Below, piece by piece: positions 11,751-24,674 of a stretch of DNA of 64,000 nt. A program made the translations under genes and the position numbers. Where the stretch lies: NCBI RefSeq assembly GCF_040712315.1, contig NC_134014.1:40537634-40601633 (forward strand). The letters run 5' to 3'. The first letter of the stretch is position 1. Every line of letters begins with the position of its first letter. The notes under the pieces were generated by a model that saw nothing but the letters and a program-made list of their open reading frames with translations, was not told the origin of the DNA and searched no databases. This DNA comes from Castanea sativa. Its lineage: Eukaryota; Streptophyta; Magnoliopsida; Fagales; Fagaceae.

Positions 11751-13084
11751 AAAAATGATATAGCATTACTCTATAGTTTAACAAATTCTAAATCTAGTAT
11801 TTATTTTGACAATGGAGTGTATAATTTCGAAATATATTAGGTAAAACTCGAACATGCATCCCAGTCTTGTAGAGGAAGGGAATAAAGGAAAAGAACTAGG
11901 CTTGTTTTAAAAATCATTAGCAAAAAGAGTTTTCAAGGTTTGCTTTTCCTTTTGCCTAGAAATCATGACCGTATCCATCACATAAAAGAATGTTTTAATA
12001 CATACTTAGCCATGAGCTTTACAAATTCACGTATATATATATATATATGTCAAAAGTTTTATACCCTAGCTATGTCAAACTAGTTATGTATGTAACAAGT
12101 CTGCTGAATGAAGTTGCTAGTTCTCATGTACCCAATTTTTCTGCTCAGGCTGTCTATGAACCACAAGTTTCCATGGAAGCTTGGCACGCAAGCGTTCGTT
12201 GCTTTTTAAAAGAAAAAAAAAAATTGTTTGTACTATTTTTTTGGAATTTCACTTTGTTTCTAAGTACAGCACTACTTTTACTTATTATTTTTTAAAGTTA
12301 AATATAAGAAACAAAAAAGTAGCCTAAATAGACATTAATTCTCTTCTTAGTCTATAATGTATTTCTAACAAGCTTCTTCCAAATTTTGAGCATCACATAC
12401 GATTGTTGCATGGCCAGAGATTGGTTCAACTGGTATGCCTTTTGTTGGTTGAGCATTTTAAACATTTTGTATCAATTTAAATTACAATGATATTGGAAAA
12501 AAAAATTATAAAGATGCTAATTTTTTTATTAGAATAATTATGGATAATAATTCTTTATTTATTTATCTAAAATAGAAATTTTCTCTAACTTAAGTCAAGT
12601 GTATATGTGTATAGTTTCTAAAAAAAAGTGTATATGTTTGTAAAAATATACATTTTTTATTTAATCTAAGATAAAAATATACTTTAACCTAATCTACGTA
12701 TATACATATATAATTATTTAATAAAAAAATCATTCTACTATTTCTTCTCAAACTTAGCTAAATTTAAGGATTTTTTTTACTACGTTAATAAAAATTTTAG
12801 TCTCATCATCATAATATTTATTATTTTGTTTTTAACTATTTAATTAGATCTTTTATTGATGAAGAAGCAAGAAGGTATCCCATGTACCTCCATGAAGCAC
12901 AGGAGATATTTACGGTTTTTTTTGTTTGGCAAATTAATAGCTGAAAACACGTGGGACACATTTAATACACTTATTAATGATGAATACTTAGGAAATAAGT
13001 ATTCTTATTTAGAACAATAATGGTAAAACTATTCCATAATTATGGGTTTTGGGAAATTTTTTTGAACAGTTATATGACTCAAGA
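11751..13084. other. Intergenic, no gene seen
   Basis: AT-rich sequence with short ORFs only. No recognisable domain or RNA. Confidence 0.6.
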
Positions 13085-13403
13085 AATAGCTATTAGACAA
13101 TTTTTTTATAGAAAATGAGTCATTTTATAAAAAGTATTTTCAATAAAACTATCTCATTTTCCAATGTTTGGTAGCAACTTTAAATAAGTTGAAAAACAAC
13201 CTCTTAATTTCCCTTATTTAGCTTGCTGTTAGATAGAGTTGTTTTCCAAAAAATTTTAATGGAAAACAATCTCTAAAAATAAGCCATACTTTTTATATTG
13301 ACCAAAGATAGTTTTCCTTTGACTCATATTTTTTTATGCTACCAAACATTGAAAAATAAGAAAAACTATCTTTACACAAGGTTTTCCATTGAAACAAACG
13401 GAG
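13085..13403 (-). mobile_element. MITE, family M2, uninterrupted copy
   Basis: The right end, read on the minus strand, is CTCCGTTTGTTTCAATGGAA. The same start (CTCCGTTTGTTTCGATG) opens the element at 45281. Internal blocks match in the same order ('ggaaaactat', 'aaaaagtatg.cttattttt', 'ggttgctaccaaac' type). The copy is therefore inverted relative to 45281-45822 and lacks the insertion found there. The left end is approximate. Confidence 0.65.
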
Positions 13404-14981
13404 CGTAAGAAACAATTGTTCTGCATTTTAAAGAATCATTTCTAAAGAATTACTATTTTTGGTAATGCAAATGCAACCAAAACAATTAAATACCTATTTC
13501 TAAGAAATAATTATACTATTACAGTGTACCAAATTATCGGGCTCCTACTCTTATTCTTTATATGTTGATATAATAATATAAATTCTTGTGAATTCTATTC
13601 AATGGAGTCTAGAAGTGTCTTTGCTTTGAGAAGCCTTTCTAGAGTGACTAGTCCTTAAGTTATAGATATTCCCTTACAATTTTCTTGTCTTTCATCTAGT
13701 CGGGGGTTCTTATCCTTATGTTGAAGAAAGTGTTCTTCCTCTTACTTTCATTCAGACCCCACTAGGCCACTATGCAATAGTCATATATATGAATTGTGCG
13801 ATGAAAAGAAAACGGTTCTGTCGGTACATGTTAAATTATATATACTCTAGATAAAATGGAGTACGGCTTTGAGTTATAGAGACTAATAGCGTATTCCTGA
13901 CCTGCCCTATCCTTTTCAGACGATGATCCAATGAAAATGAAAATTAGAAAAGTCGTTTTATCCATAGCAAGAGAACTTTCTTTTGTAAGTGCTGGAAAAG
14001 TAGTTCTTCACTTTCTGATAGTGTAAGATCCGGCAAGATTTGCTTCGTTTGTTTACTGTGTTTGTGGTGCCAAAATATCCACAAACTCATCTACTTGGGG
14101 GAACAGAAGGCTAAATTCAATGCAATTGCAATGACAACTAGGCATTGCAATATGCTATATATTGAACAGAATTCTGCTAATGTGATTATTGTGGGTTGAT
14201 ACTTAACCAAAAAGGGGTCATTGAGGGTTGAGACTGGCAATACCTACCATGAATTTTCATTGTGCGCCTTAATTTCCACCTCATATGGAAAATGGGAGTT
14301 GAATTTTAAATAACACAGCATCTGTCATGTGAAAAACAAGTGTTTAGGAAATCATAGAAAATTTTGCCTAAGTAGCACTTTCCTTTAGATTACTTTCTCT
14401 CCAAGAACTTGTTTCCAATTTCCGTATCAGGTTCTGGAAATCTGCAATTATATATTACTTCTATATATTGAAGTTCAAGTCAACTATAATAAGCATAATT
14501 CAAAATTTTCTCTCAAAATTACTCAACAACAAACCTTGAAATGTCTTGTTAGAAAAAAAAGGGAAGCAAAAACAAATTATACATTTCCATTTTTTGCAAT
14601 TTCCTAGCTAAGTAATAATTGAGCACCCTACATATTGGACAAACATATGCTTGGAATAGACAACTAAAAGCTACACCTCCAGAGCATATGTGTCTAACAG
14701 AAAGCTGACATCTATTTTCATAGCCCACTTGCAAAAATTTATCTCATTTGGCAAACGTAAAAAGCTATTTTGAAAAGCTTATTTACAGATGAATATATAA
14801 TTATATATGCATTTATATCTGTTACAATAAACCAAATTCACGTTATTTTCACTTCTGTAAGGCAATAATAGCCCTATTAATAATGAAATTTACAAGCAGA
14901 TAATATTTACTTCCATCTTGTCCTTATCATATTTTCTTTCCAGCATCCCACTAATGTTTTTTTCCTGGATTTCCGTCCTAA
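13404..14981. other. Intergenic, no gene seen
   Basis: No domain-bearing ORF. Short AT-rich ORFs only. Confidence 0.55.
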
Positions 14982-15260
14982 TTAAGTTTCCTTCTGGAGC
15001 CCATCAGTCCAAACCAGTTGACTGTAATTATCAGACTCATCAGGGTCGCCTTTGGTGTCAACATAAACGCACGAGCAGAGCTCTAAAGATGTGAAAAAAG
15101 CAGTTGCAATACTTTGTAAGAGCCATGCAGCCACACCATCAATCTTTCTACATGCATGGCCACAAGTCGTAGGTGCATGGACCCTCGGCTCAACTAGGCT
15201 CAATTTTCGATAACGCAAGTTGTTGCAGCTTTCACCAGTCGTAGAAATATTGTCTTCCAT
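14982..15260 (-). CDS. Short plant protein of unknown function (92 aa)
   Basis: Single ORF starting at the ATG at 15260. The central block has CGHACRKIDGVAAWL followed by AFFTSLELCSCVYVDT, a pattern I recall from short uncharacterised plant proteins with the core 'CGR.DGVAAWL....A.AFF.SLERCSC'. Cys and Lys/Arg are concentrated in the first half, and the C-terminal tail is acidic (DTKGDPDESDN). No signal peptide or clear membrane segment, although the AWLLQSIATAFFTSL stretch is amphipathic to hydrophobic. Local base composition is more gene-like than in its neighbours. A TATATAA sequence lies about 250 bp upstream on the minus strand. The function is not known to me. It could in principle be a decayed member, since the family's usual R in LERCSC is L here. 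Confidence 0.6.
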   Translation of the reverse strand: MEDNISTTGESCNNLRYRKLSLVEPRVHAPTTCGHACRKIDGVAAWLLQSIATAFFTSLELCSCVYVDTKGDPDESDNYSQLVWTDGLQKET

Positions 15261-16819
15261 TGGATTGGATATATTGAAGATCAGATGGATATGGCTCTAG
15301 CCACACCTAGCTAGACCGGATGGATAGGCTTTTTTAGGGGTTAATTTGAACTGTTGGGGGTTAAAGAATATGTTAATTACAACTTACAAGGTGTGAGTCT
15401 CTTTTGGATAATTAACAAATCCCCGTTGTAATATTTGATATTTCAGTTGCTTTTGGCTAACCAGGGTTGGAGGAGAAACATATATGTGGAAGAAAATGAT
15501 GGTGAAAGGGACTTATATAGTTTATAATTTCAATACGCATGTCATTTCTATGGTGGATTGGTTATGATGTATTTAGTGGGCAAGGATCACCTATCTCTCT
15601 GTTCATAGGATTACCCAATTTAGCGTGCTATGTCACGACGTGAAAGGGAAGCATTTTGGTTTAATTGGATTGATTGGCTCCAATTCTATTTTGCTTCACA
15701 CAATTGCATTGTAACAAATGGAACCATGACAAAAAGTAGGTAACATAATTTAACTAAGTGGTATGTGATGAGTTTCAACATGTCAAGAAATGATAGGTGT
15801 TTAAATTTTATAAATTCATCATGATAACGATTTCCACTCTTAGAGTAATGTTATTCATTTTTATCTATTTTATAATAAAGAAATTTTAATTTTTGAGTAA
15901 GTATTTAATATTCTTTAAACACTCTCCTCCCTTTCACACAATAGTGAATCTCACTCATAAATAAAATTTATATTAAAATCCATTATTCATGTGAAAGAAT
16001 TGGTACAATAATTTTAACTTTAATTACTAGATCATGCTAATTCTCAAATGCACTGTCCCACTTTCAATTTAAAACCATGTATTACGGGATGAGTGGATTG
16101 TTGGGAAAATTCAATAATTTGCAATGGAATTGGATATCAAGTGCTTCAAATCGCATGTGTAACTAGCACTCATCGTTTCTACCGTTGAGTACTAGCTTAT
16201 AAAATCACCAAAAAAAAAAAAAAAAGAATCAAAGAAAATAATAGCTTACCTGCATATGTACTTATCTAAAGAATTGAAGCTAGAATCTAATACCATAAAT
16301 TTGAATAACTTAGGAGAGATGGGTATGAAGCAATACCTTGCCCACAAAATGATTTAAGAATCAAAAAGCAGCACAAAAGACTTAGATACTGAATGCTGAT
16401 CAAGTGCATCTGACTTTACTTACTTAGCGAATAAACCATGAGATTGATGGAGTTCTACCATTTTATTTGGACTTGAGCTTACACACTACAATAGTTATCA
16501 AGACAATCATTTTGATACCTTCTTGAACTTAAAAAAAGAATTAATGTGTCAAACGTCATGATTGTCCTTAAAGGAGTTTATCGTAGTGCTTGAAAGCAAT
16601 CTATTAGAAATTAAAGTTATTGGAGGATTAATGCGATGCACAAAAGGTGATCCTATCATAATGGTAAAGCTAATGGACAGAGTCATAATTTTCTTTTTGT
16701 AAAAAAGGTTTAGCCAATACTGTTCAGTCAAATGCATAGTAGCACAGTAAACAACCAATCATTTAACTAAAAAGACATGATAAAACTATTATAAAATTTA
16801 TTATAAAAAATTTACAAAG
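15261..16819. other. Intergenic, no gene seen
   Basis: This includes the likely promoter of the 92-codon gene in its first 300 bp. The rest is AT-rich with no recognised feature. Confidence 0.55.
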
Positions 16820-16957
16820 CAGTTCACCCTATCAGTATAAATGCTTATGGGGTGTGAGAGGCAAGAACCGCAGTTCAAGTCTCCAGAAGGAGCTTCATAC
16901 ACATATACACTTATATTAAGTTAGAGTAGAAATTCTATCTTAGAAAAAAAAAAAAAA
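16820..16957 (+). mobile_element. SINE, family 1 (tRNA-derived)
   Basis: Plus-strand copy with 'tataaatgcttatggggtgtg', a box-B-like 'cagttcaagtctcc', the tail 'acacatatacacttatatta', 'gtagaaattctatctta' and a terminal A run (16943-16957). It is the same family as 657-795 and 31163-31310. Confidence 0.7.
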
Positions 16958-19900
16958 ACTTAATTGATTTCACTTAAATAATATAATGAATGAAGAATAA
17001 TAAAATATAATTTGTAGAGACTTTAACTAAAATTTAGCAAAAGAATGAACAGCCAATCCAATGGGCCATATTGCATAGTGAGATTGAACGGTCAGAAATG
17101 TCTAGGTTTATTCTTTATAGTATCTTCTTTTTCTTTTCTAAATTTCTTTTTTCTTTGGCCCACAAAATGTTCAAAGCAACAAAGTAACTAAATTGACAGC
17201 TTTGTTATTGTATGTGGCTCCCTTGTTTGTTCTCTTTTCTATCTTTTCCTTCCCGTCACAGAGAAGCGTTTCCCGCTTGACTTATGGCCTTCTAGACCGT
17301 AGGGCCCACTTGGGCTTAATATCTTATGGCCAGCCTCTATTGTCAAATAAAAGCCCAATGTTAGATAAACCAGGCTTGGTCCAGTACAAAGGTAATTATT
17401 TTGCCTTTTTAGAGACCCAATGAGACAATAAGCCACATGTTGATGGTCATGAAGGCCCAACTCAAATCAAGTTCATTCTTTCCTTTTCAGTCATGAGTTA
17501 GTGTTTGTTTGGAGAAAATTTATTTAATTTTTTTGCTGAAATTATTGTAAATAAAAAGTAAAAGTTAAATAAGGTGAGTATGTGACTCATGTAGATCTGA
17601 AAATAGTCAAAAAAAAAAAAGAGGCAAAATTTAATTAAAATAATTAAGTGATTCACATGGAGTCGCAAATAATAAGAAAAATAGCAATAAACTGGTTTAG
17701 AATTCATTCCCAAAACAATGAGTTATGAACCAAGAGTAAGAGAGAAAAATATAAAATATCTCTCTTACAAGATACCTTTCATATGAGACGAGTGTGTGAA
17801 AAATATAAGATGTTTTGTTATAAGATACTTTTCATTTGAGACAGATATAAGATGTCTCTTTTACAAGATATCTTTCCCAAGAAATGAGAGGAAAAAAAAA
17901 AGCCATGTGTCCACTGGACATTCATCCGTAGTCACACTCAGATTTTATTTGTGAAGTGATTTTTCAACCTTTTCCGGACGGTACTAGTAGTAGTAGATAG
18001 CAAAGTTTGTGTGCATGCATGCGTGTCATTTCGCAAGCCATGACGGTTAGTCGGTTACCTAGCTCCAAGGCTTCAATTTTGTGCCTCTTATTGATGCAGA
18101 GTCATCAGAATATCAAACAATTTCAATCTCTCGAATTGAATTATCACATCAAGGGGAGGAATGAATAATAATGAAGCCTTGGCTTGTTAAAACTACATTG
18201 AAATTTAGTTCAACCTAGCTAGAGTCGAATTTAGACTTTAGAATTTAAATGCAATTCATCAATTAATTTATGATCAGGCGAGAGGTCTCTTTTGATAGGA
18301 AAAGTAAAAAATAAAGTTTGCATTCAACTTTAATTATTCAGTTTCTTGGCTAATTTTAATTTAATTTCTTAATCTGTTAAGCTCAAACTATCTATAAAGC
18401 ACTTGATTTGTTGGTGCAGTAATATGTGTTAATCACAATTTTTGTTGCTTTAGTGACAATATCAGGTGCTATATTATCATATTTATCAAATATACTACCG
18501 TAGTTACAAAAATAAGTAGATAACACTAAGTACTAATCTTGAAATGTTGGAACATTCAAATAAGCAAATGCCGTTGAATGAGATAAACTAGTGGAGTAAG
18601 ATTACCAATCTAAGCATCAGCTAAAAGATTGCTAATTAATTAAATAATAAAAAAAAACAACAACAACAAAAGATCATCACCATATTTTTCTACGCTGGGT
18701 TCATACTTGGTATAACCTTAGTTGAGTGGTTTTAGAACCACAATTTTGCTGTAATTATGATGTGGCAGAGGGTAAATAATCTGTATACAGATATTCTCCC
18801 TTAGCTCAGGCCAAGACTTGGTTCCACTTCCACCGCGTTTGTGAGAACAACTTTGCACTAGGCTATATAGGCACGTTTGATAGCCTCACAATTCGTTGAT
18901 CATTGTGAAACAAAATGATGGTCTCTAACATGCTAGCTGGGTAAACTCTTCTTCATAATTCCTTCAATTCCCTTCAAAGTCAGTTGCTCAGTTGATTATT
19001 AATATTGGTGGGACACAGCAAGTGACCAAAATTCTATGTCAAAATAAATCCCTTTCGCCATTATTGGCGCCTGCACTTTGTATTATTAAATACAATTAAT
19101 AGCGCGTATTTTATTGAAGCAGAATCTTGTCACTTGTATTCACAATTTCACACTAGAAAAAGCACAAACTCATTTATGCTCTTTTTGACCATCTGTTACA
19201 AAATTTTACGTCAATCTCCAATCCAAACCTTCAATCATTCAACACTATCCAAATAATTATTGTACGTCGATTGCCTTACACTGCTTCCACACCGTTCCTC
19301 CATAATTAATAGGCCGATTTTTTGTGTCCATTTGATGGACCCTTCTTTTGGTCTCTTATAAACTGTGGTTCTTGTTTGATTGCAACTCTACATCCAGTAT
19401 AAAATTATGACAAAATTTGAGTCTTGTTTCCACCGACTATTTCAGGGTTGGAGGACAGGTGCATGGTGAATTTGATGATGAAACTCTATCATTCTCTATA
19501 TTTCCTTGCAATTCAAGCAAAAGATTAGCCTCTTAGAAGTGAACATAATATAATATACGACCTCATTTGAATTGATTTATTTACTGATTTGTTTATTTGC
19601 TTATAGTGTATGAACAATTAAGCAAACTAAGTTACTAAACGCACATGTAGACAGACATGCGTTTACATATTGCAGTCAAATCTTCTTTTCGACTTGTTCA
19701 TATGGAATCGAGAATAGTGGGAAACCTTGTACCATGTATCAATTATTTGTCCATGAATTTTCTTTTTTATGGAGCCCACAACTCTTGCAAAAATGTGGAA
19801 AGCCTTTGCAATTAATCATCTGTTTGCTGCTTTATATTTACTTGCTGCAGCAAAGCAATTGTCATATAACAAGACCATAAAGATTTATCCGTGAAACTTT

Positions 19901-21488
19901 TGTAAATTCATCAATAAAGCAATCTAATAAAGGAGAAACATATATCGTGGATTCTCAATCAGAATTGTCAATCATCTATGTGTATAGCTGAAGGATAAAG
20001 ATCCATAATTGGTGTCCTATATTTTTTGAGTAATAAATATATATATGGAGCCCAGACGACATTCTAGCAAACTCATAATGTTATTTGAATTGAAAGCAAT
20101 TCCAATTGTGAGCCCAAGATCTAATAATTGAAGATAGAGAAAAGCTATGACTTCCTTGTCATTCATAGTGAACATGGATCAAATTTAAAGCTGATAGCCA
20201 CATGACCTTAACATCAATTTTCGACCATTCAAAATTGTAATGTGTATGGTCATAATTAGAAGTTTCTAATTGCCTTGGAAGCAGCAAATTTACTCAGAAA
20301 ATTTTGCTGATAGAGAATTTTTATAGGCAACTCAGTAGAAAAAGAATATTCTAACTTACGTGGTAACATATTACTGCAATACAGTGCTACTTTTATCGGA
20401 TTGTGTATATAGTTTGACCATAGTTTCTGAACATTTTGGATTGCAACCGCTGATTTATGCACATATAAAGAAAAGAGACAGAATCAAGTCAATAAATGAG
20501 CTGGAGTATAGAATCTTATTAGATCAAGAAAGATTCAGCGTGTCCAAACCCAACTCAACATTCGGCTTTACCTACCGAAGGAATTTCAGCATGAAGATCT
20601 TTTTGACTCATTCAACCATATAGGCTTTCGGTTACAAAGAAATTTGTTGCAAAAGAACATTTTTCATTCCTTGCACACTTCTTGACTGCATTTTTCAAGC
20701 ATTCTTTTCTGCCTTTTACTTTTCTTAATTAACTTTTTTTAATTTCATTGATATGCCTTTGTTTTTGGCTAATCCTCCGCGAACAAAGCCTTAGATCCTT
20801 TGACTCCATGTGTTATGCACCAGCATAATCTTCTTGGATGTCGACTTGTGAGTTGTGATAATAAATTATCGTTGAACATTCTAAAATATAATGAGACACG
20901 GTCACATGAATATTTTTGTTTAGTTTAATCGTATTCCCTCCAAATTTCTTACTTATATTTGTTCCATTTCCATGTGTGTTCTCATTTCTTGTTCTTAAAA
21001 TTTTGCGTTAGTCGACTAACATTTTATAACCCATGTGAACAGCAATCTAGAAGGATAAATCACGAGCTCATTAGCATTTACGAGAATGGCTTCTAGTTTA
21101 TTGCCATTTAGAGTGTGATCCTTTTTATTTTTTGAGAGAAGGGGGTATATTCCGAGTTTCATATAAAATGATCTAATATTTGAATAATCTTTACAAATAA
21201 TCAACTTGTATCTGCTAGGCTGCTATATGCTATATTCTATCCCAAAAAACCAAAAAGAATTGGTATAAAAATATCAACTGGTACGGCTTGTGATATAACA
21301 TTGGCAAAAATGACTTAAATGTTGATATTAGGATCGATCTTACGTGATGCAGTGGTTTTCTTATAAGCTTTAAAATCAAAGATTTCCCCCCACCTTTGGG
21401 GAAGGAGGTGAGGAACTGAAGATGCCAACTTGTATCCGACAGAAGCAAAAAATAAAGCATAGCATGCTCCATTTAAATATACACTATC
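16958..21488. other. Intergenic, 4.5 kb, no gene seen
   Basis: I found no ORF with a recognisable domain on either strand and no RNA gene. Short ORFs (for example near 17193-17460 and 20256-20623) overlap in several frames and look like chance. Confidence 0.55.
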
Positions 21489-21743
21489 TTAAAGCATTCT
21501 CATCAACAATTGTAAAATTTTTAACATTTACAATTTCAAAACACTACTTTTACAATTTTAACACATCATTTTACAATATACCAAACATCAAACATTTAAT
21601 TTTTTTTACAATTTCATTTAAATATTCTTTCTTTAATATTTTTATTCATTTTTTTACAACTTCATTTAATTTTTATTCTTTCTTTAAAAGAAAGCGAGCT
21701 CCACCTGAATAAAAAAATAATATAAGTTTTACAATTTGTGAAT

Positions 21744-21771
21744 AGTGCAGTCTCAAATTTGAGATTGCACT
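21744..21771. repeat. 28-bp near-perfect palindrome
   Basis: The arms AGTGCAGTCTCAAA and TTTGAGATTGCACT have one mismatched pair. It lies inside the same MITE. Confidence 0.9.
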
Positions 21772-21834
21772 GTTCATCACTGCCAAATATTATGACATTT
21801 AAAACATTAGATGAAAGTGGTTTTTTAGAGTTTG

Positions 21835-21870
21835 GTGTGTCAAATGCCAAATATTTGGCATTTGACACAC
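21835..21870. repeat. Perfect 36-bp palindrome
   Basis: GTGTGTCAAATGCCAAAT is followed immediately by its exact reverse complement, giving an 18-bp arm with no spacer. It lies just inside the right end of the MITE at 21492-21885. Confidence 0.95.
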
Positions 21871-22055
21871 TTGATGAGAACGCTCTTACAATATTCAATA
21901 AAATATGGTTTTTTTAATATTCAATTTGTTAATTATGATAATTATTAATATGAATATAATAAAATTGTGCTTTTATATAGTTAAACAAAATAACCCAAAC
22001 AGTTAGTGACAAGGGGTAAAATTGTGAGATAGCAAAAGTTAAGAGGAAGACGTAG

Positions 22056-22208
22056 GTACAGTATTTAGGTGATGTTCTTTAAGTTTCCTTCTTAAGCTTC
22101 AACCATGTGGATTTTTTCTCATGGGATGAAAGTATATTTTTTAGTTAAATAGCCACATGGCTGAATCTTTAGAGGGAAACCTAAAAAACAACACATAAAG
22201 TACTGTAA
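22056..22208 (+). mobile_element. Small MITE, family M1, copy 2
   Basis: Bounded by 'ggtacagtatttagg' and 'ataaagtactgt'. The interior is the inverted counterpart of 7896-8037. Confidence 0.55.
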
Positions 22209-22470
22209 TTAAATTTTGTCCAAAAGTTAATATGATTCAATGCACCAGAAATGCATCAAAATTGTGAGGCATCAAATGTATTTGGTTCTATATGTTTTAC
22301 CAGTCAATTACCCATGCAAAATACAATGCACCAGAAAGTTCAACAAAATTTTTTCTTCTCAATCTGTTTCCCCCATCCCTAAATTTAGAATTAGTTAATT
22401 ATGGTAGCTATTAATAGAAGTTTAATATGATTATGTTTGTATATAAAAGTAATAGTCGTTCTCTTTTAGA

Positions 22471-22593
22471 AACAAACGCACACACACATAAGGGGAGAGA
22501 ATAGAGTTCTAACACAAAAACACATTACACACTTCACTCAAAAGCTATGATAACTTTTAAGGATGACAAGTTATACCACAAACATATGAAAGT
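22471..22593. repeat. Dispersed repeat R1, copy 1
   Basis: The segment with 'agttctaacacaaaaacaca', 'cactcaaaagctatg' and 'aacttttaaggatgacaagttata' matches 29034-29150 in order and orientation. Both copies lie close to a minus-strand SINE of family 2. Confidence 0.65.
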
Positions 22594-22601
22594 AACAATT
22601 T

Positions 22602-22757
22602 TTCTTTTTTGAGATAGTTTCAATCTATGCTTCTGATAATAAAAAACAATTATCAGACGAAGACACAAATTGATTTTTTGGTGTAGGCGGTGATCAAATT
22701 CCAGATTTTTTATTCGATGGTAAGAAATTTTACTAGTTGATCGAGTTAATTGGAACT
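22602..22757 (-). mobile_element. SINE, family 2 (tRNA-derived), decayed
   Basis: On the minus strand it carries 'aactcgatcaactagtaaaa' (box A region), 'aaatctggaatttgatcaccg' (box B region), 'cctacaccaaaaaatcaat', 'tgtcttcgtctgataa', then an A-rich tail. The intact relative is at 29735-29900. Confidence 0.7.
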
Positions 22758-22870
22758 CACAATATATTTAAACATTTAAAGTATATATAATGTAAACATA
22801 GAAGGTTTTATTAGATTTTCTTTATAAATTGTTTTATTCTACCACCTTATGAATTGTGAATTATGGAATG

Positions 22871-23041
22871 AGAGGTGCTACGTCCACAACATTTTTACAA
22901 CAAATCATAGGTGGTTAGTTGTTATTGGTTCAAATTTGAACTTAACACTAAGATTACTTTTTTGCCCCAACAATAACAACCAGTAACATCCTGTCACTTA
23001 GGATTTGTTGTAAAAATGTTGTGAACATATAATTTCTCTTA
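22871..23041. mobile_element. Fold-back MITE, family M3
   Basis: The left arm has 'ccacaacatttttacaacaa' and the right arm its inverse 'ttgttgtaaaaatgttgtg', with 'tcataggtgg'/'ctgtcacttagga' inside and about 110 bp of loop. The same hairpin-forming unit recurs in degraded form around 55335-55490, 58715-58870 and 61660-61830. Confidence 0.7.
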
Positions 23042-24569
23042 TGGAATCTACCTCCTATTAAAATTGTTTTATTCTGTTTTAGCGACTCCATCACAGCATG
23101 TAATTGCGGAGGATTCCTCCCATTCTGGCTATGAAACCTTCTAGTGCTGACTAACTTTACTTTCTTTTTTTTTTTTCCTTTTTTCTTTTTTCTTTTTTCT
23201 TTTTTCAGTGGAGACTAATTTTACTAGTACACAAGGAAATAAAGTTAGTAATTTTGCTTTTGAACAGAGAATTGAAAAAAGTCAAGACTATAGTCACCCC
23301 ATTATTATGGTTAAGGGTTGAAAAATTATCAGAGTGAGTGTTATTTATTTATTTATATTAAGAACAGAATGAGTTTTCAATTAACTAAACTTTTTATTTT
23401 CGAATATAGGATTTTGATTCAAATCTCATCTTGACTAGACGGTGAACAAACCCCATAAATTTTCAAAACCCTATTATATCTACCCTTTTTTTTTTCTTCT
23501 TTAGAGTAAAAATGATAAAAATGTATATGAGTGAAATTGGTCATTGTACTAACGCAATACCCTAGATATTGCACTCAATCCTAATATGTCGTTTACCACT
23601 AGTTTTAATTGATTTACATTAGAAATATCATTTACTAGGTGTGGAAATTTCATGCTTGCATAGAAAGTACACATCATATTCACTTGATCAATTTTCTCAA
23701 AGTGCACTAGGTACCATCTTTAAAATGCGCAATGAAATTTTTATAAAATAGGTAGATAATAGATGAGGGGAAGTAGAATTCAAATAAACAGACAAATCAC
23801 TGGACTATCATTTGAACCCCAAATAATATGGTCAAGGTTTCACTTCTATAATGTACATGAAGTGACTCATTTTCAATTGTTCAATTATATGAAAAATAAA
23901 GGTTTTTTTAGCCTAGTTGTACCTTTGGCTCCCTGGAAGAGGTGAGTTCAAGTTTGTCTAATCCATTCCTATGGAATTAATGAGTGTATTTACATAAAGA
24001 AGATTAAAATTAAGTTTTATTTAGAACTCTTCTTTAATGTCGTATCACCTAAAAATTGTTGTCTAATTTAATATTTTAAAAATATTAAAGTTGAATTATA
24101 TGTTCTCTATTATTCTGGATACACAAGACAAATTTTTACTATTTCTGTCCAAAACTCCAAATAACCTCTTACAGATATCAACCAGGCTGGTTACGTACAG
24201 TTCATTCCATATTTATTAGGCAAAAAAAGCAAATTTCTAGCGTTATCAACGAGGGACTTCAGCCTGAAGTTTCTGAGTTTGTTTTCCTGTTATATTTCAG
24301 TGGTCTCCCTTAAGTCTTTGACTTTTCTCCCTTAATTGAAGTATACGGTATACCCCGTATCTTTCTGTTTTTTTTGTTTTTGTTTTTGTTTTTTCTTCCA
24401 GAAGGAAGTGTATTACTACATTCGTATCTTATACCGTAAAATTAAAGTTTTTTGCCCCTAATATTCTGCTGTATTGTTAAAATTTTTTAAAAAAAAAGAA
24501 AAGAAAAAAGTCTCCCTCTCCTTCCACAAGTTCACACACTACCTATCTTGGGCTTCCACCAATCGCTTC
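23042..24569. other. Intergenic and upstream region of the phytosulfokine gene
   Basis: Low-complexity CT- and T-rich tracts (23160-23206, 24367-24400) and no ORF with a domain. The last few hundred bases are the likely promoter of the gene at 24675. Confidence 0.55.
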
Positions 24570-24576
24570 TATAAAT
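24570..24576 (+). promoter_or_regulatory. TATA box of the phytosulfokine gene
   Basis: TATAAAT about 100 bp upstream of the ATG at 24675. This leaves a leader of about 70 nt if transcription starts near 24600. Confidence 0.6.
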
Positions 24577-24674
24577 TCAGTATCACACCCTCTATTCTCC
24601 TTGTCCCTCCCAAAGTCACATTCTATTGGAGACCATAGATTTTCCACATTCTACACCCTTATCGAAAGCCAAAG

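Larger units (their letters stand above)
21492..21885. mobile_element. MITE with TTA target duplication (Tourist-like)
   Basis: The ends are AAGCATTCTCATCAA and, read inward from the other side, GAGCGTTCTCATCAA (13 of 15 match), flanked on both sides by TTA (21489-21491 and 21886-21888). A 3-bp TWA duplication plus TIRs suggests a PIF/Harbinger-type MITE. The interior contains two strong palindromes, at 21744-21771 and 21835-21870. Confidence 0.7.

Noticed and set aside
18006..18030. Purine-pyrimidine 'gtgcatgcatgcgtg' stretch as a regulatory element
   Set aside because: RY-like motifs occur by chance and no gene lies nearby to which it could be assigned.
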